A DNA stretch of 64,000 nucleotides from positions 1,550,001 through 1,614,000 of the forward strand of contig NZ_JACBZO010000001.1 in the NCBI RefSeq assembly GCF_013409005.1, given 5' to 3'. A program made the translations under genes and the position numbers. Within the stretch, counting starts at the first letter, position 1. Each line of letters begins with the position of its first letter. Below the pieces are notes generated by a model. That model made no database searches, had not been told where the DNA came from, and was given only the letters and a program-made list of their open reading frames with translations. This document shows, piece by piece, positions 8,407 to 15,673 of this stretch. This stretch comes from Demequina lutea (GTDB taxonomy: Bacteria > Actinomycetota > Actinomycetes > Actinomycetales > Demequinaceae).

Positions 8407-8619
8407 CTAGTGATCTCCGGTTCCAGCCGGGCGGGGAACTCCCGCAAGCAATTCATACACCCACACGCGCAACCCCGCAACCGACACGCTGCGCACACTT
8501 ATGGAATACAGGACGAGCCCGGCGCCGGACCCCACCCGCGCAGCTGCGAACTCGCGACGCGCGTGGAACTGTAGGAACCTTACAAACCGCCAATCGGCGA
8601 TCGCGCGGACGATTTTCAT
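8407..8619 (-). CDS. phage hypothetical protein (70 aa)
   Basis: A small basic, partly hydrophobic protein starting MKIVRAIADWRFVRFLQFHA and ending PRPAGTGDH, encoded between rep and the ssDNA-binding-type gene. ATG 8640 is an alternative start that adds seven residues. No strong ribosome site is visible, but codon use resembles the neighbours and its stop lies just upstream of the next gene's leader hairpin. No family is recognised; position suggests a replication accessory role. Confidence 0.5.
   Translation of the reverse strand: MKIVRAIADWRFVRFLQFHARREFAAARVGSGAGLVLYSISVRSVSVAGLRVWVYELLAGVPRPAGTGDH
8417..8430 (-). promoter_or_regulatory. phage leader stem-loop, copy 2 (ssDNA-binding-type gene leader)
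   Basis: On the minus strand it reads CCGG-CTGGAA-CCGG, then GATCACT (8409-8415) and AGGAG before ATG 8396. The loop and GATCACT match the copies upstream of rep and the split gene; the stem has different bases that still pair. A translational or ssDNA operator bound by a phage protein is the simplest reading. Confidence 0.65.
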
Positions 8620-8736
8620 CGTACCTGGTAAATGCCACATTGGCGGACGCCGGCGGCCGCGGAGCTGCGCGAGCCGGCCTAGAGGATTCCCACAAGACCC
8701 CGCGAAGCGCAGCGCCTGCCGCTCAAGCCCGCGCCG

Positions 8737-9156
8737 ATGAACATCTTCGTGATGAAAACGGTCCGTTCGCCGTGGTGGGGCCTCACTGGCGCGCAACTTG
8801 TCCAGATCGACGACGACTTGCGCGCTCCGTGGCGGATCGACCTCCCGGAAGGGCGCAAATACGCCGATTTGGGCGACGAATACGCTCGCCGGGGCATGGC
8901 TCTGCTCGCCGCGAACGATCTGCGCGGCGCCCTGTACTTCTCGGACCTATTCGGGCACGTTGCCCGGCGGGCGACCGGCGAGGAATACCGCGATGCGGTA
9001 CACCAGGGCCGGGGCGTCGTTGCTCAGAATCCAGCCGCCGCCGAGAGGGTCGCTGAGCACCCGAGACCGGCGCCGCCCGAACATCCCCAGGTCGTCAAGC
9101 GTGGCGCGCCTAGTCGCCTCGCTCACACCATCTACGACATGCGCGCGGCGGGATAG
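8737..9156 (+). CDS. possible plus-strand phage ORF antisense to the 3' end of rep (139 aa)
   Basis: The only plus-strand frame in the prophage with convincing amino acid and codon composition. It begins MNIFVMKTVRSPWWGLTG and contains an acidic, helical stretch (GRKYADLGDEYARRGMALLA). The first 70 codons lie in a gap with no minus-strand gene; the remainder overlaps the end of rep by 210 bases. No ribosome site is visible. It could be an oppositely transcribed regulator or superinfection-immunity gene, or chance reading of a region that mainly holds the origin. No family is recognised. Confidence 0.4.
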   Translation: MNIFVMKTVRSPWWGLTGAQLVQIDDDLRAPWRIDLPEGRKYADLGDEYARRGMALLAANDLRGALYFSDLFGHVARRATGEEYRDAVHQGRGVVAQNPAAAERVAEHPRPAPPEHPQVVKRGAPSRLAHTIYDMRAAG

Positions 9157-10296
9157 CGCAGCGCGCGCGTTACGAGCCTTGACAAGGTGCCGTGCGAGCC
9201 GTTTCGCGGCCTGCCAAAGGGCCTTGGGGACCTCGATCTGCACCTCTAGCCGTTCCAGGCCGCTGATGCCCCAGAAACGGCCAGGACCGGCGTCCTCCTC
9301 CCACCACTCCGGCGGCACGTCGTGCTGGTATTCCTTGTCGTCGCTGGTCTTGGACGAGTGCTTGAGGAAGTACACCGCGATGCGTTGCGGGTCCGTGCCC
9401 CGGAACCCGAAATCGACGTTCGTACCAGCGGCAAAGTTGCGCACGTATTCCGTGTCCGGGGCCGGGCAATCACAGCGTTGACCCTCAGCACCGTCGCCGC
9501 ATGCGTGGCACGCCCAGTTGTCCGCCGCGACGCACGCCGCCCACGTCGACGAGAGCCAACGCCGGAAGGTCTGCCCGCGCACGACCGTGCCCTCGTCAGG
9601 GACCCTCATCATCAAGTGCATGTGCGGCGCGCCCCGGTGCTGGAACTCCAACTTCCAAACCACCTGCCACGAAGGCAGGGACGCCTCACGCTCCCAGGCC
9701 CACCGGAACTTGCGAACCATGCGCTTAAAGTCGGCGCCTCGAGGTGCCACCGCGCGCCAGTCGTCGGGCAGGGTCAAGGTCACCATTGAAAGCCGCAGCT
9801 GTGGCGAACTCCACGAGTCGTGGTCGATGTCCGCCAGTGCCTTCATCATGCGCAGACGTGACCGCACCGACCACTTTTTGATCGTGCCCCGGTGCAGTGT
9901 GCCGTCCTCGTCGTCGGCGTCCTCATCGTCGCCCCAAATCTCCAGTTGCCCCGCAGCGTTCCTAGTCGCGCGCGTGTCGCGCCAGGGCGCCGAATCGTTG
10001 TCCCACGGCCTCGCGTACTTCACGGCGAAAGCGATCGAGCCGCCCGAGATCGTCAGCGTGTACCGGTCGGTCACACGCGTGTTTTCCGCGACAGCGCCAC
10101 GACCGCGACGGAAAAGCGCCGGAATGTCAGCGTCAGCGCCGAGCCATGTTGGCTCGTATCCGATCAGTTCGCGTACCGCGTCAGCGGTCGCGTCAACGAC
10201 CGCGCGCGTCGAGAACCCGAAAGCCTGCCCGGGCAAGGTGGCGGGACCCATCGCGACCGCACGTGCAACGGGTCCCGCCGTCGTAGAAATAGACAC
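8947..10296 (-). CDS. phage replication initiator, HUH rolling-circle endonuclease
   Basis: A 449-residue rolling-circle Rep. Motif I is LSMVTLTLP (about 169-177), motif II is the metal-binding HUH in GAPHMHLMM (His225, His227), and motif III holds the probable nicking Tyr309 and Lys312 (AVYFLKHSSK). A four-cysteine cluster (Cys263, 266, 275, 277) between motifs II and III suggests a structural zinc site. It would nick the double-stranded form to start plus-strand synthesis. The start is GTG 10296 with GGAGG six bases upstream, downstream of a CTGGAA stem-loop. The nick site was not located. Confidence 0.88.
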   Translation of the reverse strand: MSISTTAGPVARAVAMGPATLPGQAFGFSTRAVVDATADAVRELIGYEPTWLGADADIPALFRRGRGAVAENTRVTDRYTLTISGGSIAFAVKYARPWDNDSAPWRDTRATRNAAGQLEIWGDDEDADDEDGTLHRGTIKKWSVRSRLRMMKALADIDHDSWSSPQLRLSMVTLTLPDDWRAVAPRGADFKRMVRKFRWAWEREASLPSWQVVWKLEFQHRGAPHMHLMMRVPDEGTVVRGQTFRRWLSSTWAACVAADNWACHACGDGAEGQRCDCPAPDTEYVRNFAAGTNVDFGFRGTDPQRIAVYFLKHSSKTSDDKEYQHDVPPEWWEEDAGPGRFWGISGLERLEVQIEVPKALWQAAKRLARHLVKARNARAALSRRAHVVDGVSEATRRATLDDLGMFGRRRSRVLSDPLGGGWILSNDAPALVYRIAVFLAGRPPGNVPE

Positions 10297-10317
10297 TCTC
10301 GTCCTCCGTAGTGATCA

Positions 10318-10331
10318 CCCGTTCCAGCGGG
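10318..10331 (-). promoter_or_regulatory. phage leader stem-loop, copy 1 (rep leader)
   Basis: On the minus strand it reads CCCG-CTGGAA-CGGG, followed by GATCACT (10310-10316), GGAGG and the GTG of rep. It shares the loop and GATCACT with copies at 8417-8430 and 8078-8091. Placing the element directly over the rep ribosome site suggests control of Rep synthesis, as gene V protein does on gene II mRNA in Ff phages. Confidence 0.68.
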
Positions 10332-10355
10332 TCCTGCAAAGAGTTCGAGCCCGAT

Positions 10356-11021
10356 CTACCCCACGACACCACCCCCTTGCGGGGGAGTCTCAACACCTCC
10401 GGACCCGGACGTGACACGCGAAAATCGGTCGTCGGACACAAAGGGCCATTGGTCGTACAGGGGGGACCCGGTGCCGTCCCGAGCGGGCAACGTACCCGCG
10501 TCGTCGTCGCCGTCAACCCCATGGCTGAACATGTGGTCACGGGACGCGCTCCGCGCCTGCTGCCCATCAGTGACGAGGTAAGGGGGGTTGACTGCGCCAA
10601 CTCGTGCGGGATTGCTGCTCGCTATCGGAATGGCGCCGGGGGAGAGGCGACCGTCACCAAGGCCAGCCTCGACCACACGACGATGCAAACCCGTACCATC
10701 CGTCAACTCAACCGCGCGCCCATCCTGGGAAACGTTCACCTGCACCGCAGCCAACGAGTTCGACGTCGCGTTAGCCGTCGCCGTCGCAACAGCCCAAGCG
10801 TGAGCCTCAGCAGAAGCGGACTCAAGAGCCGAACGCCGCCCGAGCCAGAACACCACCAACCCGAACAACACCACCCCGACAGCGACACCGCCAGACGTCG
10901 CATGCGCCCACACCGCAGCGACCACCGCACCCGCGTAACCACCCATCCCCACATACACGACCACACGTGTACGCCACTGCGCACGACCCCGAGCAACCCG
11001 ATCCGACACCTTTTCACCCAT
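10356..11021 (-). CDS. phage membrane protein (221 aa), unknown
   Basis: Two adjacent hydrophobic spans (about residues 20-62) follow a basic N-terminus, and a long polar tail rich in Gly, Ser, Asp and Pro follows. The ATG at 11021 overlaps the stop of the acidic-protein gene (ATGA); GTG 11030 is an alternative. Its 3' end holds a CCCCC-TTGC-GGGGG hairpin (10372-10385). No family is recognised. Its place between Zot and Rep suggests a phage assembly or accessory role at the membrane. Confidence 0.6.
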   Translation of the reverse strand: MGEKVSDRVARGRAQWRTRVVVYVGMGGYAGAVVAAVWAHATSGGVAVGVVLFGLVVFWLGRRSALESASAEAHAWAVATATANATSNSLAAVQVNVSQDGRAVELTDGTGLHRRVVEAGLGDGRLSPGAIPIASSNPARVGAVNPPYLVTDGQQARSASRDHMFSHGVDGDDDAGTLPARDGTGSPLYDQWPFVSDDRFSRVTSGSGGVETPPQGGGVVG

Positions 11022-11557
11022 CACGACCACTTTCCTTCCACGTAGGCATTCCAGAAATAGTCCGGCTCATCGACCGGATCGTCACCAATCTCAGGCACTT
11101 CACCGATCTCATTCGGCAAAGAGTCCTCGGGCACCTCGTACACGATGGCCTCGACCTCGTCGTCGTCACCGTCCCACCCGTCATCGCCCAGCAGAGTCTC
11201 GCTCACACCGTCGACAAGGTCGAGCAAGTCGGCAAGATCGACGCCCGCGAGTTGGGCAGCATCGAGCAGCTCCGCGATATCGAGCGCGTCGAGATCGGTC
11301 GCACCATCGATCGATTCCATGGCGACCTCGTAGTCGATCTCGTCCGGGTCGACGCCCTCGTTATCGTCCAGGTGCCGCTCAAACTCAGACCCGTCAGCGT
11401 CAAGGAAGTCCTCCACGTCCGCCAGGTCCACACCGTTTTCGTCAGCCCAGGCAGCCACGTCCTCAGCAGCCTCACCGTGCAGGTCGTAATCGTCCTCATC
11501 GTCGAGGTAGTCGAATTCCTCATCCCAGAGGCCCCCGGACTCGTTGTAAGCGCTCAT
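11021..11557 (-). CDS. extremely acidic phage protein (178 aa), unknown
   Basis: By my count 64 of 178 residues are Asp or Glu and only two are Lys or Arg. Acidic helical segments (EEFDYLDDEDDYD, DIAELLDAAQLAGVDLADLL) are spread over the whole length, with a C-terminus PDYFWNAYVEGKWS. No membrane segment or signal peptide is visible. The charge pattern is like that of DNA-mimic or chaperone-type proteins, but no family is recognised. ATG 11557 lies two bases after the Zot gene stop; ATG 11572 is an in-frame alternative. It overlaps the next gene by one base. Confidence 0.75.
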   Translation of the reverse strand: MSAYNESGGLWDEEFDYLDDEDDYDLHGEAAEDVAAWADENGVDLADVEDFLDADGSEFERHLDDNEGVDPDEIDYEVAMESIDGATDLDALDIAELLDAAQLAGVDLADLLDLVDGVSETLLGDDGWDGDDDEVEAIVYEVPEDSLPNEIGEVPEIGDDPVDEPDYFWNAYVEGKWS

Positions 11558-11559
11558 GA

Positions 11560-12273
11560 CTAGTAGCCCCATTCAGTGGTGGTAGGTGATGTGGAAACCG
11601 CGACAGGAGCCACGGCCGGGGCCGCAGCTGCGGCGCGAGTCTTATCCAGGAGCGCCTTGAGTTGTTCCTGGGCACGGTCGCGGGCACCACCGTCGTAGGG
11701 GTCGCGTTCGTCGCGCAGGTGACCGGCACGCTCGATCTTGTAGTCAGTCGAGTACGCGCCGGACGCGGTGCGGGAGCGGCGCACGATCTCGCGTTTCATG
11801 TACTTGCCGCGCGGGAATTGGTCCTCCGCGAAGGTCTTGTACACGTACGCCTCAACAAGGCCCAGGTTCCACCGTTCGGCTTTCGTCACGTACAGCGTCA
11901 AATCGCGCAGCGCCACGTCCAGCCGGTTCCACACTTGAGCAGTCCACAGGATCTCTACGCGCACGCCCTCCTTCCGGATCTGACTCATCCACTCGAGCCA
12001 CACCAGCGGCGTCTTGAGGGACCGGCGCGACGGCAACCACAGGTGAACCTCATCGAGAAGGATGAACCCGTTCTTCACTTTCATGAGATTTTCAGGGGTC
12101 ACAACTGGGCAGTCCTCGCCGTCGATCGTCAAAGGCGTCGAGGAGTACACATCGACCCCGGCCCGGTGCTTGCCCACAGCACGCTTGACACCCTCAAGAC
12201 TCTTACCGGACCCCATGGCACCGATGACGCCACGGATCATGCCAGGCCACAAGCCCTCCAGCCGGATACTCAC
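11560..12273 (-). CDS. Zot-domain (pI-type) phage morphogenesis ATPase
   Basis: A 237-residue P-loop ATPase of the zonula occludens toxin/pI family that drives assembly and extrusion of filamentous phage. Walker A is GAMGSGKS (18-25) and Walker B is FILLDEVHLW (70-79), followed by SQIRKEGVRVEILWTAQ, typical of Zot. No transmembrane segment follows the ATPase domain, unlike Ff pI; the C-terminus is an alanine/proline-rich tail. GTG 12273 overlaps the stop of the pVI-like gene (GTGA); ATG 12240 is an alternative. It is the strongest single marker of an inovirus here. Confidence 0.9.
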   Translation of the reverse strand: MSIRLEGLWPGMIRGVIGAMGSGKSLEGVKRAVGKHRAGVDVYSSTPLTIDGEDCPVVTPENLMKVKNGFILLDEVHLWLPSRRSLKTPLVWLEWMSQIRKEGVRVEILWTAQVWNRLDVALRDLTLYVTKAERWNLGLVEAYVYKTFAEDQFPRGKYMKREIVRRSRTASGAYSTDYKIERAGHLRDERDPYDGGARDRAQEQLKALLDKTRAAAAAPAVAPVAVSTSPTTTEWGY

Positions 12274-12536
12274 GACGCACCCCAAAACTGGTGGTAGATC
12301 CACACGGCGAAGCCCCACACGGTGACCGCGCCCTCGACAGCCATGAGCACACCTAGGCAGGCGAACGCGAGGGCCATGGGAGCCCAACCGGCGAGGGGAC
12401 CGAACCCACCCGTGAGGTAGGTCACGTACTGCGCGATCGACGTCGGATCGAGTGCAGCCACGGACACATTGGGAAGCAGGTTCGCAAGCCACACGACGAA
12501 CGCAACCGCGCCCGAGTACAGGGATTCAACGATCAT
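12270..12536 (-). CDS. phage minor coat protein, pVI-like
   Basis: An 88-residue very hydrophobic protein with two to three membrane segments (LYSGAVAFVVWLANLLP; APMALAFACLGVLMAVEG; VTVWGFAVWIYHQF). It lies directly between the pIII-like gene and Zot, the place of gene VI in Ff-type genomes, and has the size and topology of pVI, which caps the virion end with pIII. The ATG overlaps the pIII stop by one base. The assignment rests on position and topology, not sequence identity. Confidence 0.7.
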   Translation of the reverse strand: MIVESLYSGAVAFVVWLANLLPNVSVAALDPTSIAQYVTYLTGGFGPLAGWAPMALAFACLGVLMAVEGAVTVWGFAVWIYHQFWGAS

Positions 12537-14488
12537 CAGTCGGACGCCTTTGACACGAAGTAGGGGCGCACGATGTAGAACACCCCGAGCAGGGTCCCCA
12601 CCGACATCGACAACTCCATGAGGTGATACGCGATGGTCCACTGGGGGATCACGGTCGCCGGGTCGCAGGGGATCACCGCACGAAAGTCGCCAAGAGCGGG
12701 AACACCCGTCGTGTCGAACACGACACCCTCAGAGGTGCACCCGCCAGCGACAACCGTCGGAAGGGATCGCAGGCTCACACCGACTTGCAGCACCGCACCC
12801 AGAAGCGGGTCCGCAGACACCGCCGCAATGCCCGAGCTAGTGATCGTCTGAATCACCCCCGGACGGGGCACGAAAGCCCACGCGAACGCACATTTGACCG
12901 GTTGCAGAACCCACTCCGAAGGGTTAAACACACCCCACCCATGGGGAAAACACTGTGTCGAGTCCGACGACGGAACAGGATCCGGAGTGTCCACAGGACC
13001 GGGCACGGGCGGCACAGGATCAGGCTGGGGCACAGGGTCCGTGACGACGGGCGTATCCACGTAAGCCACAGGGTCCGTGCTAATGATCGGATCCGTCGTG
13101 CCCGTCACGACACCAGTCACAGGGTCGACCTTGACGGTCGTATTCGGCGACACTTTGCCCGGGTCACGAAACATGCCATAACAGAGCCCGAGCGGCGCAT
13201 CGTACCCACCGAACCGACACTGATAGTCGGAGGCCTTAGCCGAATCACTCACCCACTCAGGACACCCAACAGCAGCCACCCCGCAATACAGCGACGGTGA
13301 CCCCGAAAACACCTTCCACAACTCGACCTGACAACCGCCAGACTCACAACCCGGGTACTCGACAGGCATCGTCACGACCCAGCCCGGAGCCGTGTACGAG
13401 TAAACGCTTTGTGTCCCCGAGGGCGTCACCCAATCCACGGCGAAATGACCCAACGTCTCCCCAGCGTTGCAACTCACCCCGGGCCACTCCAACGGCGCAC
13501 CGTCACCAACACCAGCAGCCGCGACCGACGTCGAGAACGACCGCGTGCCAGCGGCAGACACGCAATCCGCAGTAGTGACGAGGGTCCCCGTCAAGCCGTC
13601 CGGTTGCGCCGGATGCCAGTCAACGTGACCCGGCGGATACCACGGGATCACCACAGTGACGCTACTAGAGGGAGACGTGTCACGCCTCACATTCCCCCAG
13701 AACTCCAGATGATCAAACCCAGTACCCGCCGGACAATCCACAACGCCGGACAGATTCACGGTCGTAACGTAATTGGACGCCCACCGCCGATTTCCTAACC
13801 CGATACCACCCTCCCCAACGTTGCCCGCCTGCACCAACGCGCCACCACCGACAGGCTGGCAATAGACATACGCGTCTGCCGCCGTGGAACCCTGAATGTA
13901 GTCAGACCCAGAATCAACCGTCGACGCCAGCGTCATAACCCCCACCGCTGACACGTTCGCACCGCCATACCCGCCGTACACAATCAGGTCATTCGAAATC
14001 GAAAAGTAAGCCTGTTGCCAACCGAACGGACCCGTAGACGTCGGAGCACCAAACCCCTCCGGCAAGCCCGGAGTCTGTACCAGCGAAGTCGACCCCTTTG
14101 GAGCATAAAACTCCCCAGCCGCGACCTTTGTCATGCCCACCGCGATCGCACCGCCAGCAGCCGCAGAGACACCGGTCCAGGCAAGATCCGCCGCGCTGAG
14201 CGCCGCAGCGCCACCCGCCGCGACCGACGTACCCGCCGCCGAAGTCGCAACCGATGCACTGGAGAACGTACCCACGCCCTCAGAAATCGCGTCCGCCATG
14301 ATCGCCCAACCCGCAGGACTACACAGGGACGAGTCATCCGGAGCACCAGGGGGACACGGGTAACCCATCGTGCGCACGCTGCCAGCAGCTTGTGCGACAC
14401 CGCCGCCGAGCATGATGATGAGCACGGTCAGTCCCGCGACCAACGCGGCCACACCGAGCTGCCCGAGTACTTTCGTTGTGCGATCCAT
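12536..14488 (-). CDS. phage adsorption protein, pIII-like
   Basis: A 650-residue secreted protein. The N-terminus (MDRTTKVLGQ then a hydrophobic core) ends in a signal-peptidase site VAQA|AG near residue 34. The body is rich in Gly, Ser, Thr and paired cysteines, with a proline linker (DPVPQPDPVPPVPGPV) before the C-terminal domain and a final membrane anchor (MSVGTLLGVFYIVRPYF). This architecture is that of inovirus receptor-binding proteins. Large size fits a thick Gram-positive wall. ATG 14488 has a good GGAGG site; the frame is open upstream without a signal. The receptor is unknown. Confidence 0.82.
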   Translation of the reverse strand: MDRTTKVLGQLGVAALVAGLTVLIIMLGGGVAQAAGSVRTMGYPCPPGAPDDSSLCSPAGWAIMADAISEGVGTFSSASVATSAAGTSVAAGGAAALSAADLAWTGVSAAAGGAIAVGMTKVAAGEFYAPKGSTSLVQTPGLPEGFGAPTSTGPFGWQQAYFSISNDLIVYGGYGGANVSAVGVMTLASTVDSGSDYIQGSTAADAYVYCQPVGGGALVQAGNVGEGGIGLGNRRWASNYVTTVNLSGVVDCPAGTGFDHLEFWGNVRRDTSPSSSVTVVIPWYPPGHVDWHPAQPDGLTGTLVTTADCVSAAGTRSFSTSVAAAGVGDGAPLEWPGVSCNAGETLGHFAVDWVTPSGTQSVYSYTAPGWVVTMPVEYPGCESGGCQVELWKVFSGSPSLYCGVAAVGCPEWVSDSAKASDYQCRFGGYDAPLGLCYGMFRDPGKVSPNTTVKVDPVTGVVTGTTDPIISTDPVAYVDTPVVTDPVPQPDPVPPVPGPVDTPDPVPSSDSTQCFPHGWGVFNPSEWVLQPVKCAFAWAFVPRPGVIQTITSSGIAAVSADPLLGAVLQVGVSLRSLPTVVAGGCTSEGVVFDTTGVPALGDFRAVIPCDPATVIPQWTIAYHLMELSMSVGTLLGVFYIVRPYFVSKASD

Positions 14489-14559
14489 AGCAAGGCCTCC
14501 TTCCTCGACCGCCCACCAACACCAGGGAGGCAACGGTGATGATGAGCGGACGGGGGAGA

Positions 14560-14602
14560 GGGAGTGTGTGCCGAAGCGCTCCCGCGCATGGCACACACTC
14601 CC
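14560..14602 (-). terminator. central hairpin between major coat and pIII-like genes
   Basis: A perfect 13-bp stem (GGGAGTGTGTGCC with GGCACACACTCCC) around a 17-base loop, placed nine bases after the coat stop. There is no T-run. Its position matches the central terminator that follows gene VIII in Ff phages and lets coat mRNA greatly exceed downstream mRNA. Confidence 0.75.
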
Positions 14603-14610
14603 GCTCGCCG

Positions 14611-14784
14611 TTAAGCCTTGGGGCGGTTGCGACGCGAGTGGATCGCGCCGAGAACGGCACCAACGACCGCAGCGATCACGGCGAGCGTGATGAGCGCCGG
14701 GATTACGTACGTGGTGTACGCCGACACGGTCGTGTCGACACCACCGCTGAGGGCGGTACCAACATCTGCAATAGGGCTAGGCAT
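14611..14784 (-). CDS. phage major coat protein, pVIII-like (57 aa)
   Basis: A 57-residue protein with the layout of a mature filamentous-phage coat subunit: an amphipathic N-terminal part (MPSPIADVGTALSGGVDTTV), one membrane-spanning helix (YVIPALITLAVIAAVVGAVLGAI) and a short basic C-terminus (HSRRNRPKA) that would face the DNA. No separate signal peptide is apparent, as in some inoviruses. A strong ribosome site (AAGGAGA) precedes ATG 14784. The strong hairpin directly downstream supports high expression. Confidence 0.8.
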   Translation of the reverse strand: MPSPIADVGTALSGGVDTTVSAYTTYVIPALITLAVIAAVVGAVLGAIHSRRNRPKA

Positions 14785-14788
14785 CTGT

Positions 14789-14887
14789 TTATCTCCTTCC
14801 TTGTGTCATGGCGAGAACGGCCCGAAACCCGCCCACCAACAGACCCGCCGCGACTGCGGACAGGTAAACCTCGACCCAGCCGGTCAT
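14789..14887 (-). CDS. phage mini-protein, pVII/pIX-like (32 aa)
   Basis: Begins MTGWVEVYLSAVAAGLLVGG and ends AMTQGRR: one membrane span with a basic tail. At 32 residues it matches the size of Ff pVII and pIX, the tip proteins that start virion assembly, and it directly precedes the coat gene as those do. ATG 14887 overlaps the stop of the upstream gene (ATGA), so translation is coupled. Assignment is by size, topology and position. Confidence 0.68.
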   Translation of the reverse strand: MTGWVEVYLSAVAAGLLVGGFRAVLAMTQGRR

Positions 14888-14988
14888 GCGCCGTACTTCC
14901 GCGACATTGCGGCGAGCACGTGCGACACGAGCCAGATCATTAAGTCGAAAACCGCGACACCCGCAGCGAGCACTTTCATCAGGTCCAC
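14884..14988 (-). CDS. phage mini-protein, pVII/pIX-like (34 aa)
   Basis: Begins VDLMKVLAAGVAVFDLMIWL and ends AAMSRKYGA: one hydrophobic helix with a basic C-terminus. Together with the following 32-residue protein it forms a pair reminiscent of pVII and pIX. GTG 14988 begins one base after the stop of the preceding gene; ATG 14979 is an alternative giving 31 residues. Confidence 0.62.
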   Translation of the reverse strand: MDLMKVLAAGVAVFDLMIWLVSHVLAAMSRKYGA

Positions 14989-14989
14989 G

Positions 14990-15178
14990 TCAGACCCCCG
15001 AGCGCCAGAAGCGCACAAGCCACCAGGCGCAGAACACGAGGCCAGCACCAGCAATCGTGATGAACGCGGGCATGAGAAGCCGCACCTCAGGAAGCATTCC
15101 GGCGACCATCTGGCCAAGGAGGCGGCTCACGATGTCGCCACCGAGGACACCGCCAATCGGCGCGACTACCGCATCCAT
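14990..15178 (-). CDS. phage small membrane protein (62 aa)
   Basis: MDAVVAPIGGVLGGDIVSRL starts a glycine-rich N-terminal half; a single clear membrane segment (LMPAFITIAGAGLVFCAWWLV) and RFWRSGV follow. ATG 15178 lies inside the end of the preceding gene, so the two overlap by 13 bases. No family is recognised; a structural or assembly role is inferred from its place in the coat operon. Confidence 0.6.
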   Translation of the reverse strand: MDAVVAPIGGVLGGDIVSRLLGQMVAGMLPEVRLLMPAFITIAGAGLVFCAWWLVRFWRSGV

Positions 15179-15369
15179 TTGGACACCACCAGCACCACAC
15201 CGAGGAACACGAGCGTGCAGCCCACGACGACGCCGAAGAGGACGCCCGCGTCCGCGTTGTGCGCCAACGCGCAAATCGCGTCGTGCCGTGTCGCGGCAGC
15301 CGAGACGGACACGAACGACAACGGATCACCGGTCCCGCAGTCCGTGGGATACCCGTCCGCGCCGATCAC
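15166..15369 (-). CDS. phage small membrane protein with cysteine-bearing ectodomain (67 aa)
   Basis: The N-terminal 40 residues are polar with two cysteines (positions 11 and 33), and a single C-terminal span (GVLFGVVVGCTLVFLGVVLVV) ends in SKWMR. The topology suggests an exposed N-terminus and a cytoplasmic basic tail. GTG 15369 overlaps the previous stop (GTGA). Function unknown. Confidence 0.6.
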   Translation of the reverse strand: MIGADGYPTDCGTGDPLSFVSVSAAATRHDAICALAHNADAGVLFGVVVGCTLVFLGVVLVVSKWMR

Positions 15370-15539
15370 AGCACACCGGCCCGCGACAGAGCAGCTGCGT
15401 CACGTCGAGCGCGCAGACGACCACGGACACGCCACAGCAGGCGAAGCCGCAGCAGCCGGATCAGAACCGCACTACCCGCGACGGGAAGAACAGCAATCGC
15501 GACCGCACCAAGCACGGTAAAGACCAGGGCGCGGATCAC
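15366..15539 (-). CDS. phage small membrane protein with basic tail (57 aa)
   Basis: A single hydrophobic span (ALVFTVLGAVAIAVLPVAG) precedes an arginine-rich tail (IRLLRLRLLWRVRGRLRARR). Such a tail could contact DNA or membrane phospholipid. GTG 15539 overlaps the previous stop. Function unknown; part of the coupled mini-gene series. Confidence 0.58.
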   Translation of the reverse strand: MIRALVFTVLGAVAIAVLPVAGSAVLIRLLRLRLLWRVRGRLRARRDAAALSRAGVL

Positions 15540-15673
15540 AGGGACACCCCAGGCGAGCGCAACCACGCACGGTGCTCCGCCTCAACCGCCGAGACAACCG
15601 TGTACACCGACAACACGACCACCCCCGCCACGACGGCCACGCCGCCGAGCACACCGCCGCAGAAGCCCTTCAC
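15536..15673 (-). CDS. phage single-span mini-protein (45 aa)
   Basis: Begins VKGFCGGVLGGVAVVAGVVV, with one membrane segment and a polar tail AEHRAWLRSPGVSL. GTG 15673 overlaps the stop of the preceding gene (GTGA) and its own stop overlaps the next GTG. Function unknown. Confidence 0.58.
   Translation of the reverse strand: MKGFCGGVLGGVAVVAGVVVLSVYTVVSAVEAEHRAWLRSPGVSL

Noticed and set aside
12623..14539. Several plus-strand ORFs over the pIII-like gene
   Set aside because: Arg/Thr/Pro-rich shadows; the minus strand encodes a signal peptide, linker and anchor in the right order.
14618..15520. Plus-strand ORF of 300 codons across the phage mini-genes
   Set aside because: Rich in Thr, Arg and Pro with no motif. 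The minus-strand mini-ORFs have ribosome sites, coupling and membrane spans.
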